Shown here one piece after another: positions 35,516 through 49,066 of a stretch of DNA of 64,000 nucleotides. The notes beneath the pieces were generated by a model. The model made no database searches. It was not told the origin of the DNA and saw only the letters and a program-made list of their open reading frames with translations. The translations under genes and the position numbers were made by a program. The stretch comes from Ancylostoma caninum (Eukaryota > Nematoda > Chromadorea > Rhabditida > Ancylostomatidae). The DNA lies in NCBI GenBank assembly GCA_037903475.1, contig JBAJFG010000073.1, positions 1,488,001-1,552,000 of the forward strand. Direction: 5' to 3'. Every line of letters starts with the position of its first letter. The stretch's first letter is position 1.

Positions 35516-37114
35516 ATGTAGTCGTGCAGAATTTTACAGCCTCTGTAGTGCGCTGTTTCATTTCATTCACCCAAAATGAAACACGTCTGGTTTGCATTCA
35601 TACCTACTCTCGATAAAAACACTACGAATGAAGTCGTGACATTTGTTACTGCAAGGACAAAGGATGGGGAAAATGATAGAGAGCCTGAACTGCAGTTCTA
35701 CGTGTTTCACGAATCCATGCAGAGCGAGTGAGGCGAAGGCGGAGCAATTTATCAAAGAGGGTGACAGAAATGCCTTCAAACATCGTGCTGTGAACGTCAA
35801 CCTGCCCAAACACTGACTAATTCTCAAGCCACCAACATGGATCCCCTAATAGTTTGGAGGTAAGGCATGCATTGAAAGGAAACACATTCTTCAACTATGG
35901 AAGTGAAAAGAAGATCTCCATATGCAGTGCTCTCCTGACAACGTTGCAAGCCTATGGATCCACGGACTGCTCGGAAACAGCGGAGAGAAAGGAGGAATTC
36001 ACAACAGAATTGATCCGTTAAAGTGCTGGATTGACTCTACGTTATCACAGAGATAAGGGTATGGAGCAGGATATAGTCATGCAATGCTCAACAATTGAGC
36101 TTTGAACAATTGGTCTTTCACAAGCAGCTAGCAGAACGGCGAAAAGGGTTGCCGCGAATACTCTGCCTACATGGCTTTCAGCTCATGTGTAGCGATTTTT
36201 GAAAGTACGCGACCTTAAACGTGGTAAGAGCACTCAGAAAGAGCGCCGTTCCCAAATTCATTTTTCCTTTGGATAACTCGGTGTAATGTGCACACAAGAA
36301 TAGGAGAAATTCTAGAACATAAATTAAGAATATATTACCAATCCGATCATTGTTGAATCTCGGTATATGGAGATATTGACCAATTCCGTTTATATAAAAA
36401 TTTACTATATGAATAGATACACTCATGGTCTTCCTTATGAAAAAAGGAGTAACTAGGATTAACTACGTGATAAATGAAATCAATCGAGTAACAGTTGAAT
36501 AACAGGATATTCGATCCGATAGGACACATTGAAGAAGTGCAACAACAGCACTTCTTTGAACTCAAGTTTATAAGGGTCTCTCCTCCAACTATCATGATTC
36601 CCTCTTTGGAATGCAACACTAATCTAGATATTCTAGTCCATTGGGCTAAATGCTTACAAAGCTTGCACCACTAAGATATAGATCTATTTTATTTTTTTAT
36701 TCACTCACATGCGACGTGTAAGACAGTCGTGTTAAAAAAAAACATAACAATAAAACAGACATGATCCTGAGCATAAAATTAAGGAACTAAGACCTGAGTA
36801 GGATTTCTGCCATTCTCCGTTTGAAAGAGGCCAAAGATCTGATGACGCCAGTGGTCTTACTCAAACGACCAAAAGATGAGCCGGCTTTAACTGTGACGAA
36901 TTTAGCTCTGAACGTGGTTTTAGGTCGCTGGAAGCAAATTTTCATTTCGCTAGTGGTTGAGGGGTTAACGTACGGGGTTAACGCACCCAAGCTTGAGAGT
37001 ATTTCTATTCCTTCTATTCTTAGCTTGTATTGTTTGTCCCCCACCCGCCAGACGAAGAGAACAAGGATGCAGTCGAGTTGGTGAGTTTTTTCATTCATAT
37101 TTTAGGTTGAAGCT
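35516..37114. other. largely unassigned; coding potential on both strands near 36.8-37.1 kb
   Basis: At 36,790-37,090 both strands are open with protein-like readings and each has a good acceptor (plus: ctattcttag at 37,020; minus: ttgcttccag at about 36,935). I could not decide the strand, so no gene is called. The rest shows nothing. Confidence 0.25.
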
Positions 37115-37158
37115 TAGGACTTCCCCTCCCTTACTGATGAGTCCTGGGGGAAGTCCTA
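37115..37158. repeat. short inverted repeat
   Basis: TAGGACTTCCCC is mirrored by GGGGAAGTCCTA after about 20 nt, a 12-bp stem. No U-run follows that would suggest a transcription end. Confidence 0.7.
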
Positions 37159-39236
37159 CGCTTTCAGCCCAGCTTCCGTATAAGGGTAAAGTACGGGACG
37201 GAAGTTGAGCCATTTTTCCAATTATTTTTTTTAGTAATTTACGATTTGTTTATTGATTAATGTAAAAAGTTGTGAAATATTAATTGTGGACTTTCCACTT
37301 AATGATTTATGTACCATGCAAACATCACAAATCTCCCTCCTTGACTCTAGGCTAGAAATATTAAAGTATTTATTATTAATTTTTGCACCAGGAATTCTGG
37401 GATAGAGTAGCCTCTATTTTGTCTTAATTGTCTCCAGTTGTCGTTAATGCTGAAATATGTGGACTACACATTAAAGACAGTTGCACTCAATCCGTTCAGC
37501 AGATCTCCAGAAGTTTTAGTCAAATCTAAGCGAAATTCTCCCCAGGCAGCAGAAATTACATGATGCTTGGCATGGAATAAATACGATCACTGAAGGCTCG
37601 CCTTCGTTTATGAAGATAGACAAAGCACCAGAATAGCGGCAGAAGCAGGAGTTTGGCAGTTCTTGTGGAAAAATACTTTAGCAGGTGAAGAGATTGTACT
37701 ACGGCACCAATAAATCGTCTGAGAATCCTAGATGCATACGTTAGGTTAGGCCTTTGCGGTGTTCCGAATATGTGGACAAGAAGCAGAGGGATGTTTCCAA
37801 GGTGTGAGGAATCCTGCTTGAAATATTTGGGTGGAATTCTGTCAAAGCTTAAGCAAGGTACCACAGTAATTCACAAAACTCTTCACAAGTTTCTTAACAG
37901 TGGTGACTAGTAGGTAGGTGCTAAGTGTCCAACAACCAATAGGAGCTACTTCCTCCATAATCTGAAATTTCGTGATGATTTACACCATATAAAGGCCAAA
38001 TTATGGAACATCAAATCTGACAAAGGTAGAGAGCTATAACATTTGTTTCAGAAATAAGGAGGTAGAAGGGTAAAGAACCGAAATGACCAGCAATGGATAG
38101 AAGTTGATCAGAATTTGCAAAGAAAACTCATAGCTTATTTCAGGAACATGCAATGGATTGAGAAAACGTTGCCGTGGTTAGAGTTTGCTTTAAAAACCTT
38201 GCAGAAATTTGTTGATATAGTTCATAGCTGTTATTTAACAGAAATGTTGCAGTCCCTCGCAGAATTAATGGGGTGTATCAAGACGATTACTCGTAACACC
38301 TTCAATTGCGTACCATGGATTAGCGCTAGGATCACGAGCATTTCGACGAGATTACATTAGGGAAAAACGCAAGGGAGAGCAAAGGTTGAAGGGGAGGTGT
38401 TTTACAAGAGCGCTGAGGTGTTCTAGATCAATGTGCCATCTAAGAGCTATAAAAGGAAGGTGTTGATTGAATGAGTAGTCACTAAATGTTTATCGCTGAG
38501 AGTCTAGACCGGCTAACTACACACTATTGTGATACTATGCAACTCTGCAGTTTTTCAGATCACCTGCGAAAGAACAAGCTCCGTTATTACAGCGGTGAAG
38601 CTTCTCAAAACTCATTCGTTTGGCATAAAATGATCGAATAGCCGACCCTTCCTCAGAAAAACACCTCAGTGCAATATGAGCAAAAGCTAGAAATTGCATT
38701 AAATCTGCTGTTGATCCCTTTCATTTCGTCTACTGATCTCATTTTTAATAACATGTGCGTTTCAATATAATGGGTGTGATCGTCATTCATACTTTTAAGC
38801 AAAAAGTCACAGAATTACTCTGTACCATAGGAATTTTGTTGGAAGGTTGAGCCATAATCGGAGCCTTGGCAAACGACTAATGCTATATATAAAATCTCAG
38901 ACTTACAAATTCTATGTACGCAATCGAACTCTCAACAAATGTGGCAAAGTCGGGACCTCGTAATTAAGAATACACTGAAAAAAATGATTTTCCCGTTTTT
39001 GGACTTACGGTTCACATCTTTTTTATACACGGAACCGAATAATGCATAAAATATTTTCATTTTGAGGAATCCGCTTCGAATTAGTAGGCGGAATTTCGGA
39101 AGAGAGACAGCAGCACAACTCGGGAACTGTAAGGTTTCTTTTTTCAGGTATTCAAATCTTCTGAATTGGATCAGTCCTGAACAGTAAATGAGCATAACAC
39201 GATCGTTCTATTTTTACTTTATCCTAAGTGTAATCA
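37159..39236. other. unassigned stretch
   Basis: AT-rich. Frames at 37,556-37,864 (minus) and 38,115-38,360 (plus) lack motifs. Confidence 0.25.
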
Positions 39237-41816
39237 TTTCCCGAATCGGAAGTTTGCGGTTGAGAAGATGTGGATCAATACCAGCCTTGACAATCTTCGT
39301 CGCCTACGCTCCAACATCCAGCTACGACGAAGGGGATATCGAGGCCTTCTATATGGACTTGGAGAAGTTCTACAGGGAAGACCATACATTCTACAAGATC
39401 ATCGTTGGCGATTTCAACGCCAAGATTGGTCCTAGGAGAACGCCTGAGGAACTTCACATCGGTACCCACGGCCTGCAGTAGAACGAACAGGGAGAGAGGC
39501 TGTCTGAGTTCATCATGACGACGAAGACCATCCATGGTAACTCACAATTTCAGAAGCCAACCTCCCTACGCTGGACGTGGGAGTCACCCGGTGGAGAGTA
39601 CCATAATGAAATTGACCACATCATCGTCAATCGAAGGTTCTGCCTGACCGACGTCGGTGTTGTACCAAAGTTCTACACCGGATCCGACCATCGCCTCCTT
39701 CGTGCAAGATTCTTCTTCTCACGCAAAGGAGAGAAAGCCGTGAAGTTTAAGAGAAGGAGTCCCAAACCCGTCATCAATTGGGATCTTTTCACTTCGCTAG
39801 CCGGCTTTTGGGAAGATGCGGTTGTCGACAACATCGACGAAGAGTACGATCGGCTTGTACAGCATCTCCGCGACAGCGCAAAGAGCGCCGAGGGTTTAAG
39901 AGTCACCAAGAGACGACTGTCTCACGAGACCCTCGAGCTTATACGCCAGCGTGGAGCCGCGAGAGCCGCAGGCAACTACCAGCTAACGTCCGAGCTCGCA
40001 AAACGGTGCAGAGAAGCGATAAAAGAAGACCTCAAGGAGAGACGAGCAGCAGTGTTGGCCGAAGCCGCAGAGGCAGAAAAAAGCATTCGCTGCGCCCGCC
40101 GAGACTTCGCCAATAGCGAGACCAAGATGTCCGCCCTCCGGCGCCCAGACGGAACAATTTCTTCTTCAAGACGGGTAATGGAGAAGGTCATCTACGACTT
40201 CTACTCGGATCTCTTCGATAGCCACGTCCACCTCCCTCAATGTCATCTTAGGGAGGACGGGTATGTTGTCCCATCGGTTCTCCCTTCCGAAATCCGACAT
40301 GCCATCAAGTCGGTGAAGAATCGTACAGCACCGGGCCCCGACAGGATCCGACCGGAACATCTGAAGAACCTACCGCCAATTCTCATTACCACTTTGGCTA
40401 GGCTTTTCACGCGGTACCTGTCGGAATGCAAGGTACCTAACCAATGGAAGACCAGCAGGACCGTGTTGCTGTACAAGAAGGGAGACCCGCAGGATATTGG
40501 CAATTATCGCCTCATCTGCCTACTGTCCGTCGTCTACAAGCTTTTCACGCGTGTGATCCTCAATAGGATCGAAAGGACACTAGACGAGGGACAGCCGTGC
40601 GAGCAAGCAGGGTTTCGAAAAGGATTCAGTACGATCGACCACATACACACCGTCACTAGACTCATCGAAGTATCGCGAGAGTATAAGATGCCCCTCTGTC
40701 TCACGTTCATCAATTTGAAGAAAGCCTTCGACTCTGTTGAGACAGAAGCGGTGTTGGAAGCCCTGGGCAACCAGGGCATACCTACTCAATACATCAAGGT
40801 ATTTCGTGAGCTCTACAGCAACTTCACGACCAGGATTTCTCCATTCTACGACGACATCACCATCGACGTCAAGAGAGGGGTTCGGCAAGGCGATACCGTG
40901 TCGCCAAAACTATTCAGCGCCACTCTCGAAGACGTCATGCGGAAACTGGAATGGGATAGCATGGGAGTGCAAGTTGATGGCCGGCGACTTAGTCATCTTC
41001 GCTTCGCTGACGACATCGTTCTTATAACACCAACCATCAGCGAAGCGGAACAGATGCTGGCCGACTTCGAGGACGCGTGTGGAAAGATTGGTCTCCAGCT
41101 GAATCTGACGAAGACGATGTTCATGAAGAACGGATGGGTCCCGGATGCCCCATTCTCGCTCAACGGAACGACCATATCCGAATGCTCCAGCTACGTATAC
41201 CTAGGTCGGGAAGTCAACATGATGAACGACCTCGCTCCAGAGCTGGGCAGGAGGAAACGAGCGGCTTGGGGAGCCTACAAGAGCATCGAGGACGTAGTGA
41301 AGAAGACGAAGAACACCAGGCTCCGTGCCCACCTCTTCAACACAACCGTTCTCCCTGCTTTGACCTACGCCTCAGAAACCTGAGCGTTGCGCAAGCAGGA
41401 TGAGAATGCGGTCAGCGTCGTCTCCATCGAGAGGGTGATGCTAGGAATAACCCGCCTCTCGCAAGTGAGGGCTGGAATACGGAGCTCCACCATTCGTCAA
41501 CAATCGAAGATCAGGGACGCTGCCGCTTACGCCAAGTTGAGTAAGATTAGGTGGGCCGGACACGTGATGCGTTTTAACGACAACCGTTGGACAAGAGCCG
41601 TCAGCGACTGGACCACGGGACGTAAAGCGCACGACAAGAAGACCACCGACCCGATGGTCAGACTTCTTCACGAAGTCCTTCAAGGATAGATACGATGCTC
41701 TCCGTGTCCCTCGAACGGACAGAATCCACTGGACAACTCTGGCTCGCGAGAGGGACAAATGGAAGGATTGCTGGCGCCCGCTCGGTATACCCGAAGATCA
41801 ACGGGAGTCAAGGTGA
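39237..41816 (+). pseudogene. RTE LINE endonuclease/reverse transcriptase, disabled
   Basis: One frame carries the endonuclease C-terminal half (VGDFNAKIG at about 39,410, then NEIDHIIVNR and the SDHRLLRA motif near 39,690) and a full reverse transcriptase: KKGDPQDIGNYR, EQAGFRKGFS, motif A, RQGDTVSPKLF, and FADD at 41,003-41,014. Lesions: TAG at 39,479 and TGA at 41,381, both where related elements have Trp. In motif A Asp is Asn (INLKKAFD, codon 40,712-40,714). A frameshift near 41,613 precedes the tail [18 protein letters not shown]. The three point lesions each fit a single G-to-A transition. Confidence 0.92.
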
Positions 41817-41826
41817 TCAAGGTGAA
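39237..41826 (+). mobile_element. RTE-clade LINE, 5'-truncated
   Basis: Begins inside the endonuclease domain and runs through the reverse transcriptase to the C-terminal end. The ORF stop is at 41,814, directly followed by a doubled tcaaggtga phrase, the kind of short tandem tail seen at RTE 3' ends. Upstream endonuclease residues (roughly the first half) are missing. RTE-type LINEs of this sort are known from hookworms. Confidence 0.9.
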
Positions 41827-44800
41827 TCATTTCCCACACCATGCTAATTTTGCCCGAAATCACAGAGGCAAAAGAAATTTTCCACATAATTTTTTCATTA
41901 CATTATCATAGCAGAACTATTATAGATAGAAAAACCGGCGCAATTTTATTCTTGTGCTGAGATTTTCCAGTGGATCTCAAGGCGAAAGAACGGCCACAAC
42001 GCATTTTTGTTCGTGTAAGCAATTATGCTGGGTGAGGAAATCGCTGCAGGTGGTCGGCGGCTAGAAAAGCTGGCTGGGTATTTGCTTGAAGCTGGAGGAC
42101 CAGCTCCAAGCAATATAACCACAAAAAAACACAAATCGGAAACAAGGTGGTGCGACTCGAAAACATTCTGCTTTTCACCACAGCTGAGAAGACACTGGGG
42201 AACAAGTTTCATCTTGCTCCAGTGGCCAGTTTATTGGTCATTAGTTGAAGAATTCATGTGAGCGCTTCGAAATAGGTACGCCTAAGCAAAATCACAATTG
42301 TGATGAACTATGGCACGCTCTCGACTTCAGAAATCCCAGGTATTGGAAGCCTTTCTTAATATCAAGGTGGAACGATAGGTATTGCCGAGTTGTTATTCGG
42401 CTTACCTCCATTTTGATGAAGAGTATTAATATGCATCGAGGAAAAAGCTGGCTGTGCAATCTATTCTCGACACATTGAATCACAACAGTTTCTAAAGCCG
42501 ATGGTAATTCTTCGAGCTGGGGCTTGTGCTCACGGATTTTTCTCGAATCTAGTAGAAAAATGATCTGCTTAACCCGATTCATATTGAATCATATAAATCA
42601 GAATAACTAAGAACATAACACTCTTGCTTCAAACGTTGAATTCTCTAAATTCGTTTTCTTCTCTGAACTAAAAGTCCTAGATCTGTTCAACAGTGATTTC
42701 ATCTAAAAAATCGATGGAAGGAAGTTTTGGGCGATCGAAGAACTCTATACGTAGAATTGAAAGAGGTGAGCTAAACGACCACGATTCCATTTCCTAGCAA
42801 TCTAAGAACTGTATCTTGCACAGTGATTTTGAGATCTCGAGTTGGCGCTTCGTCACAGTAATTGAAAGGAACCCTAGGCACAGAGTGGTCCGAAACTGGA
42901 AGGTGAGAGCCCAACGAATCTTAATCTTAGCGGCTATAGCCCAATTTTTCTTGACGAGCCCTCATTGTGACAGTGTATTTCCTTGTTTCCTTGTGAATTC
43001 GCATGTGGCAGTCCGGCAATGATGAAGACCATCCCTGGTAGGTTTTCCAGCTGTAAACCTAATGTGATAACCTTCGTAGTTCGAATCAGCGCTCCAAGAA
43101 ATACCTCGACGGCGTTGTTTTGTTCATAGAAGCATTTCAGCCTCTTCTTGAATACCGAATAAAGAGACAGGTATGCCTTACTTACTTTCATATTTTGAAG
43201 AAAATTTTGGAACGAGAAAGCCACAACATTTGTTGGAGGGTTGAAATTTTTCAATTTGTTGGAGGGTTGAAACCGAGCGATAGCATAGTGCTTTGGGGAA
43301 CTTGTTCTTTATGCTTCCACCGATAGGATCATTTGTTCTCCACGAAACTTCCTCGTTATTGTATTTCGTAGATTTTAAGCAAGAACTTGCTGTCCTCTAT
43401 TTGGACTACATGTTTAGCATTTCGTTCCCGGACCAGGAAATAAAGCTTACATGTCACCTGCGGAAATTCTGTGCTTTCCTGCGATGTTCTCATGTTACTC
43501 ACACTATTTATGCGGGGAGCTCAGCTTTTAGCGTAATTTGTAACAAAATCATGCCACAATAAAAGCGAAAAAATCTTGTATACAGATACGTATACCTATA
43601 TAAGGATATCAACGAGAGTTTGAGTGCAAGTAAGGTTTACAAAACAGTCACAAGTGGATTTGTAAATGAACTACTGATGATTGGAGTCATTGAATAAAAG
43701 ATCAGCTGTTAAATGAACAGCTGCTTCAAATTCGAGGAGATTCTGCAGATTTTTCCTAAATTGGTCGATAAAGAGTTTGAAACATACTGATCAGGGATGT
43801 GCACATTTAGGATCTGAGATTCACGAATGATGATTGACTGACATCTTTTTGCAATTTTTTGCAATTTGCGATTCACGAAAAACAACCTGAGTTTCGTAAT
43901 CAAATCGGTGAATAACGAGAAGGCATCCTCGCAACAGCGCCTGTGCTAAGAGTACGAATATGGTTGATTCGGCTGTGTTTGCCTTTCGCAGCAACAAACA
44001 ACGAAATCCATTTTCTGTTCTTCTTTAGTGAAGATTTGGTGGAACCATCGAGATCATAGGTTAACATCAAGTGCCACAAAAAACAGCGGTATTTTTCGCT
44101 CTTCCCTAACTATGTACAGCTATCATAGGTGTCTTTAAAGCCTCTGTCGTTCGTCAAGAAGTTCTGTTTTGTTTTTCTATCCCAACTGTAGCATAATGTA
44201 GTGCGTAGGAACAAGCACGATCAATTGCAGGAGATGTTATTCTTCGGGAAAGATCCAACGCATCCGAATTCGGCCGGTAACCATAGAGGAATTAAATGCG
44301 TAGAAGCGCTTTATCCTCCCTGACTCCTGTGGTACCTATATGTTCCAGACCCAGAGGGACGGATCACTTATTCGGGACGGAGAGTGACAGAACCGTCGAC
44401 CGCATTGACTCCCGAACACTGAGCAGATTAAATCTAATTTCCTGCTCTGCAGCGATAAATAATATAGACTAGATGGCCGCTTAAAAATCACAGTAGATAC
44501 CTCGGAATATTCCTGTTAAGCTTAGGAAATATTAGGTTATCGGGAAATGATTGAGACACTCCGGATTTTCTTTCAGTCTTCAATTTTTTCTGTTTTAGTA
44601 AAGAACTCCAGAAATGCTGTAATGACCATGCGCACATATCGCCTGGGGCCAGCTATCGGGGACAGTTTTAGCATCGCGGAATCAGTAATCATGCTAATGC
44701 AGGTCGAAGAACTCATCAGTCATTGATCAAAAATCGTCAAAGTTGACGAAGTGCTGCTCGACCATGGAGAACTTCAGCGCTCAGGCAAGGTGTTATTTAG

Positions 44801-45254
44801 AGAGCATGATGTTGGGCAAGTGTGGTGCGTATGGCATAGTGGTCCGTGCTTGCTTCTCCGAGTGCCGATGAGTTGACAAAGCCATTTGAGCGTGCATTTT
44901 GTACAGCCTGCACCTAAGCTGAGGAAATCGCAAAATAGGAAAATGCCTTTGAGGAGACATACTGTCTGAAACGAAGCGTTACGAACGATGGCTCACGGTT
45001 GCATTGCTGACGATCCCCGGTCCCAATGTCATGATGATGTTGCTGTCCCTCTTGCTCGCATTGGCGCTACGCAGGAGCTCGTGCAAGAAAATCGCTCGAA
45101 CTGGTTGCTCGTTCTCCTAGATAACAAACTTCGCAGCGCCACGTCCTTACACAGTCATCGCGAATATGCTCAGAGGGCAGGGTATCACATATTCACATAT
45201 CATTCGCGTGGTGTGGCCCATCGTGAGCGGTTGCACAATTGATCGCTGACGAAC
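41827..45254. other. unassigned stretch, possibly host intron plus LINE 5' UTR
   Basis: A plus frame at 42,025-42,261 reads LGEEIAAGGRRLEKLAGYLL and may be an exon (possible donor GTGGTG near 42,148), but the minus strand is also open. An 18-bp phrase tttgttggagggttgaaa is repeated at 43,229 and 43,255. The last few hundred bases before 45,255, including an open frame at 44,988-45,242, are probably the 5' UTR of the LINE that follows; its 5' end could not be fixed. Confidence 0.3.
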
Positions 45255-46007
45255 ATGCCGGCAACCACAAATAACACAAGGAGAAACTCTCTCCGATCCA
45301 GGAAGGATTCATCCAATGCCAGTCCGACTCAGACTGTTTCGGATAGGAACCTTAGCCAGCGCCTAGCTGTCGTCGCTGCTTCTAACGGTAAATCTGAGGA
45401 GTCTGATAAATCCATCAGAGATCTTTTTCAGCAACTTCTCAATCTTAATATTCCTGAAGTGCAGCGCATTACTACAGAAATTCTGTGCAGGATTGAGGAA
45501 GCAAGTGGAGCAGCTGTTGAGGAGGAAATCAGAGGCAGGAGTGTGGTTATCGCGGGTTTACCTGAGGCTCCAGAGAACGCTAAGGCAAGTGAGCGGCAGG
45601 CGGATGCAGAAAGGAAGGTAGGTGAAATCCTGGATATTTTGGATGTCGAGTGTCGGCCTGTTAAGGTGTTTTGGATGGGTAAGCTTGAGAGGGGTAAAAA
45701 CCGATTGATGAAAGTGGAACTGCCGTCCAGGAGCCATTGGGTCTCAGTTCTTTCTAGAGCTAAAATGCTCAGGGAGAAAGAGAACTATGGTAAAGTGTTT
45801 GTGCGAAGGAGCATGACAAGTGAGGAAAGGAGGCGAGAAAAAGGGCTCAGAGACCAGGCCAAGCAAATGAACGAGACAAGAACCTACGAGGACAGAATGG
45901 TCGTATACAAGGGAGAAATCGTCCCCGTTTCAAGTCTTCCCTCGAGTCAGGTGAGTCGTTTTCAGAAAAATCGGACTTCTCTTGATGCTGGATCCCAATC
46001 AAACTGA
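45255..46007 (+). CDS. LINE ORF1 protein (RNA-binding type)
   Basis: An intact ORF of 250 codons directly upstream of ORF2. The N-terminal about 50 residues are Ser/Arg/Asn-rich. Residues about 60-90 (DLFQQLLNLNIPEVQRITTE) look like a helical oligomerisation segment. Residues about 92-190 hold an RRM-like core with RSVVIAGLPE and RLMKVELPS strands separated by a charged helix. A basic tail follows (RRREKGLRDQAKQ). ORF1 proteins of CR1-type LINEs bind element RNA and chaperone nucleic acids; that role is inferred from position and composition. Confidence 0.75.
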   Translation: MPATTNNTRRNSLRSRKDSSNASPTQTVSDRNLSQRLAVVAASNGKSEESDKSIRDLFQQLLNLNIPEVQRITTEILCRIEEASGAAVEEEIRGRSVVIAGLPEAPENAKASERQADAERKVGEILDILDVECRPVKVFWMGKLERGKNRLMKVELPSRSHWVSVLSRAKMLREKENYGKVFVRRSMTSEERRREKGLRDQAKQMNETRTYEDRMVVYKGEIVPVSSLPSSQVSRFQKNRTSLDAGSQSN

Positions 46008-46042
46008 TTGGAACGCCAGGTTCCGTTTTCCTAACATGTTTT

Positions 46043-48865
46043 TTGTTGAATAGTCGTTCTGTGACTAACAAACTTTTGGAGCTCCACAACCTTCTTTCTC
46101 ATTACAGGCCTGATAGTACTTGTATCACAGAATCTTGGCTTCATGACAAAATCTCTGATTCGGAGGTTGTAGGAAACCTTCCTTATAGCATTTTTCGAAC
46201 CGTTAGGAATGGGAAAAAGGGTGGTGGAGTGTGTGCATTGATTTGTTGCTCATTGATTGTGGAGCTGATCCAGAGTAGCGCCTGCGGTCAGTCTGATCTT
46301 TTGGCTTTTGATCTTTACGAACCCTTAGCCTTTAGAAGAACCCGTTTGGTACTAGTTTATAGGCCTCCCGACTCGGACACCGCTTCCGATGATACACTTT
46401 TGGATCAACTCTCCATTTTGACTAGCTGTCCTCATGAATCCATAATTCTTGGAGACCTAAACCGTCCCATGCTTTGGAGCTCATCAGTTGGGGCATCTAC
46501 CTACACTAGAGGAAAGAACTTCACCAATTTTTTTGCTAAAGCTGGCTTCACACAGTGGGTTGATCGACCAACAAGAGGTGAGGCTATACTTGATGTGGTC
46601 CTCTCTAGCGGTTCAAACGTTAGTAGTGTGCAAATTTTGCCTCCATTTTCCCGATCTGATCACAATCTTGTCAAATTCACTCTGAAATCTGCTATTCCAC
46701 CGCCCTTGCTTTGTCCAATGCCAGTTTTTTTCCGGGACAAATTTTGACAGAATCTCTCACGTACTGAGTACAGTTGATTGGCTATCGATCTTTGACCAGT
46801 ATACGTGCCCATCTGATGTTTACTACAGATTTTGTCTGATTATATCTGACCTTCTTTCCAAGAACACACCTTTTACCTTCCCAAGATCATCGCTTTTCAA
46901 GTACCCGAGCCACATTGGCTCTCTACTTTTGCAAAAAGAGAGACTTTTTAATGCTTTAGATTTTACTCTTGAGTCACCATTGTACAAGAAAGTATGCAAG
47001 GACATTGGGTTCCATATTAAACGTTTCTTAGCCAATTATGAACATCGACTTGCCCGCCGGAATAATTCAAAACGTTTGTATGCTTATATTGGGTCTAAAA
47101 TGATGTACAGAACTTTCGGTGCCATAATGGACTCCAATGGGGATGTCATGACTACTGATTCAGATAAAGCAATAGCACTTGCAAAATTTTTTGCGAGCAC
47201 TTTCGCTCACTCGAATGAATCCGCTATTTCCGAGCTTCCTTTTTTTATTCCACACTGCTTTAAACTACCCTACGTCAGTCCATCAGACGTAAGATATTAC
47301 CTTAAACGTCTTAAACCCTCCTTGACAGAATGTTTCGATGGATTACCTCAAATCTTATTCAAACGTTGTGCGGATTCTTTGTGTGTGCCCCTCGCTCACA
47401 TTTTCAACATTAGTATCCTCTGCTGTGAGGTTCCAAATATTTGGAAAGAGGCACTTGTAACAGCTATTCCAAAAAAGAGTAAGGCTTCGTCAGTTACTGA
47501 ATTTCGACCCATAAGCATCTTACCTACGGCATGTAAGGTTCTTGAAAAAATCATAAGAGACAAGCTATTGACTTGGTTGAAGCGTTTCCACGTCTTACAT
47601 ATTGAGCAACATGGTTTCGTCGAGGGAGCTTCAACAGTTACACAACTGGTTGATTGCATGCATGACTGGATAAAGGCTGTTAGCTGCGGGCGGGGAGTTG
47701 ACGTCATTTAATTTGATCTTTCCAAAGCATTTGACAGGATAAATCACAACAAATTACTACTGAAATTAGAAAGCATAGATGTAAGGGGATCCTCGTTAGA
47801 ATGGTTCAGATCTTACCTAGTAAACCGATCCTTTACTGTCAAGTTGAATAAGAACTATTCGGAAAAACACAAATGCACCAGTGGTCTTCCGCAGGGAGGC
47901 GTTTTATCCCCTCTCTTGTTTGTCGTGTACACGGCGGAGTTGCCTCGAATACTTAAAACACATCCTGACGTTCATGTTGTCATGTATGCAGACGATATTA
48001 AGGTTTATGGGATATACGATGACAAACTAGGGGGTTGGTTAAAGCAGCCCTGCAGAAGTCCATTGATAATATGACAAAGTGGGGAAAAGCATGGGATATA
48101 AGCGTAAATATTGCTAAAACGGCCGTTTTGCACATTGGAAAGGATGCTCCTACGGAATTCTCTCAAGGTGGCGTTGTTCTGAAGGCTAAGACTGCAGTTA
48201 CAGATTTAGGTGTTGTCATTCAGAACACTTTGAAACTAGACTCGCATATACAAACTGTGAACCGCCGCGCATTTGCTGCACTGTATATGATTTTTCGTAG
48301 CACCAGCGTTACTGACCCAAAAATTTTGGTAAAACTTTACAAGAGCTATGTGCGACCGCATCTTGAATATGCATGCCAAGTTTGGAACCCGCATGTGAAA
48401 AAACATGTTGAAACGATCGAAAAAGTTCAAAAACAGTTCACCAAGATGCTGTTCTACCGTTCGTTTCCCAATCCTGAATATCCTCAGGCCTTGCCTAGCT
48501 ATACGAACCGTTTAAGGATACTAAACTTGCAAACCCTATTGTATAGAAGAATCATTCATGATTTAGTGTTAGCCTTCAGAATCTACAAGGGAGAAACTAG
48601 ACTAAAACCTTCAAAATATTGGGTTTTCAAGCCTTCCCATGGCCGTTTAGGGGGGTTTTCCATTCACTTCCACCACTTTAGTAAGAGTTCTCAAATGCAT
48701 TCACAGAGAGATTTCTTCATCCGAACTGCTAGATGGTTCTACAAACTACCACGCAGCTTGATGGTCTGTAAGAATTCTTTTTCATTTAAGAAGTCTTTGA
48801 AGTGTTATAATCTTATGGAAACCATTTTAGGGAACGTTGGTCTTGGAAGCCCTGGATCTAGTTGA
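46043..48865 (+). pseudogene. LINE ORF2 (endonuclease + reverse transcriptase), three lesions
   Basis: Starts with the APE-type endonuclease (LNSRSVTNK, TESWL, LVYRPPDSD, LGDLNRP, SDHNLVKF at about 46,665). A one-base insertion in the T-run at 46,742-46,745 shifts the frame. Reading resumes as FDRISHVLSTVDWLSIFDQY and continues through the reverse transcriptase: FRPISILPTACKVLEKI, QHGFVEGAST, motif A FDLSKAFDRINH, LPQGGVLSPLLF, MYADDIKVYG. A TAA at 47,709 replaces a residue just before motif A. A second frameshift in the G-run at about 48,030 precedes the C-terminal segment (KSYVRPHLEYACQVWNPH) ending at 48,865. Repairing these on paper is not needed to recognise the protein. Confidence 0.9.
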
Positions 48866-48964
48866 GGTGCTTGCTTTGGTTATTCGATCCGCACCTAATA
48901 CTCTTGTATTTTGTTACTCCATGTGTTTGTTGGTAAACTAACCCATTACTGGATCGGTTACTAA

Positions 48965-49066
<102 letters not shown>

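Noticed and set aside
36790..37090. Possible gene exon(s)
   Set aside because: Both strands are open with protein-like readings and each has a good acceptor; strand cannot be decided without RNA data.
40534..40888. Minus-strand ORFs within the RTE LINE
   Set aside because: Shadows of the plus-strand reverse transcriptase, which has the real motifs.
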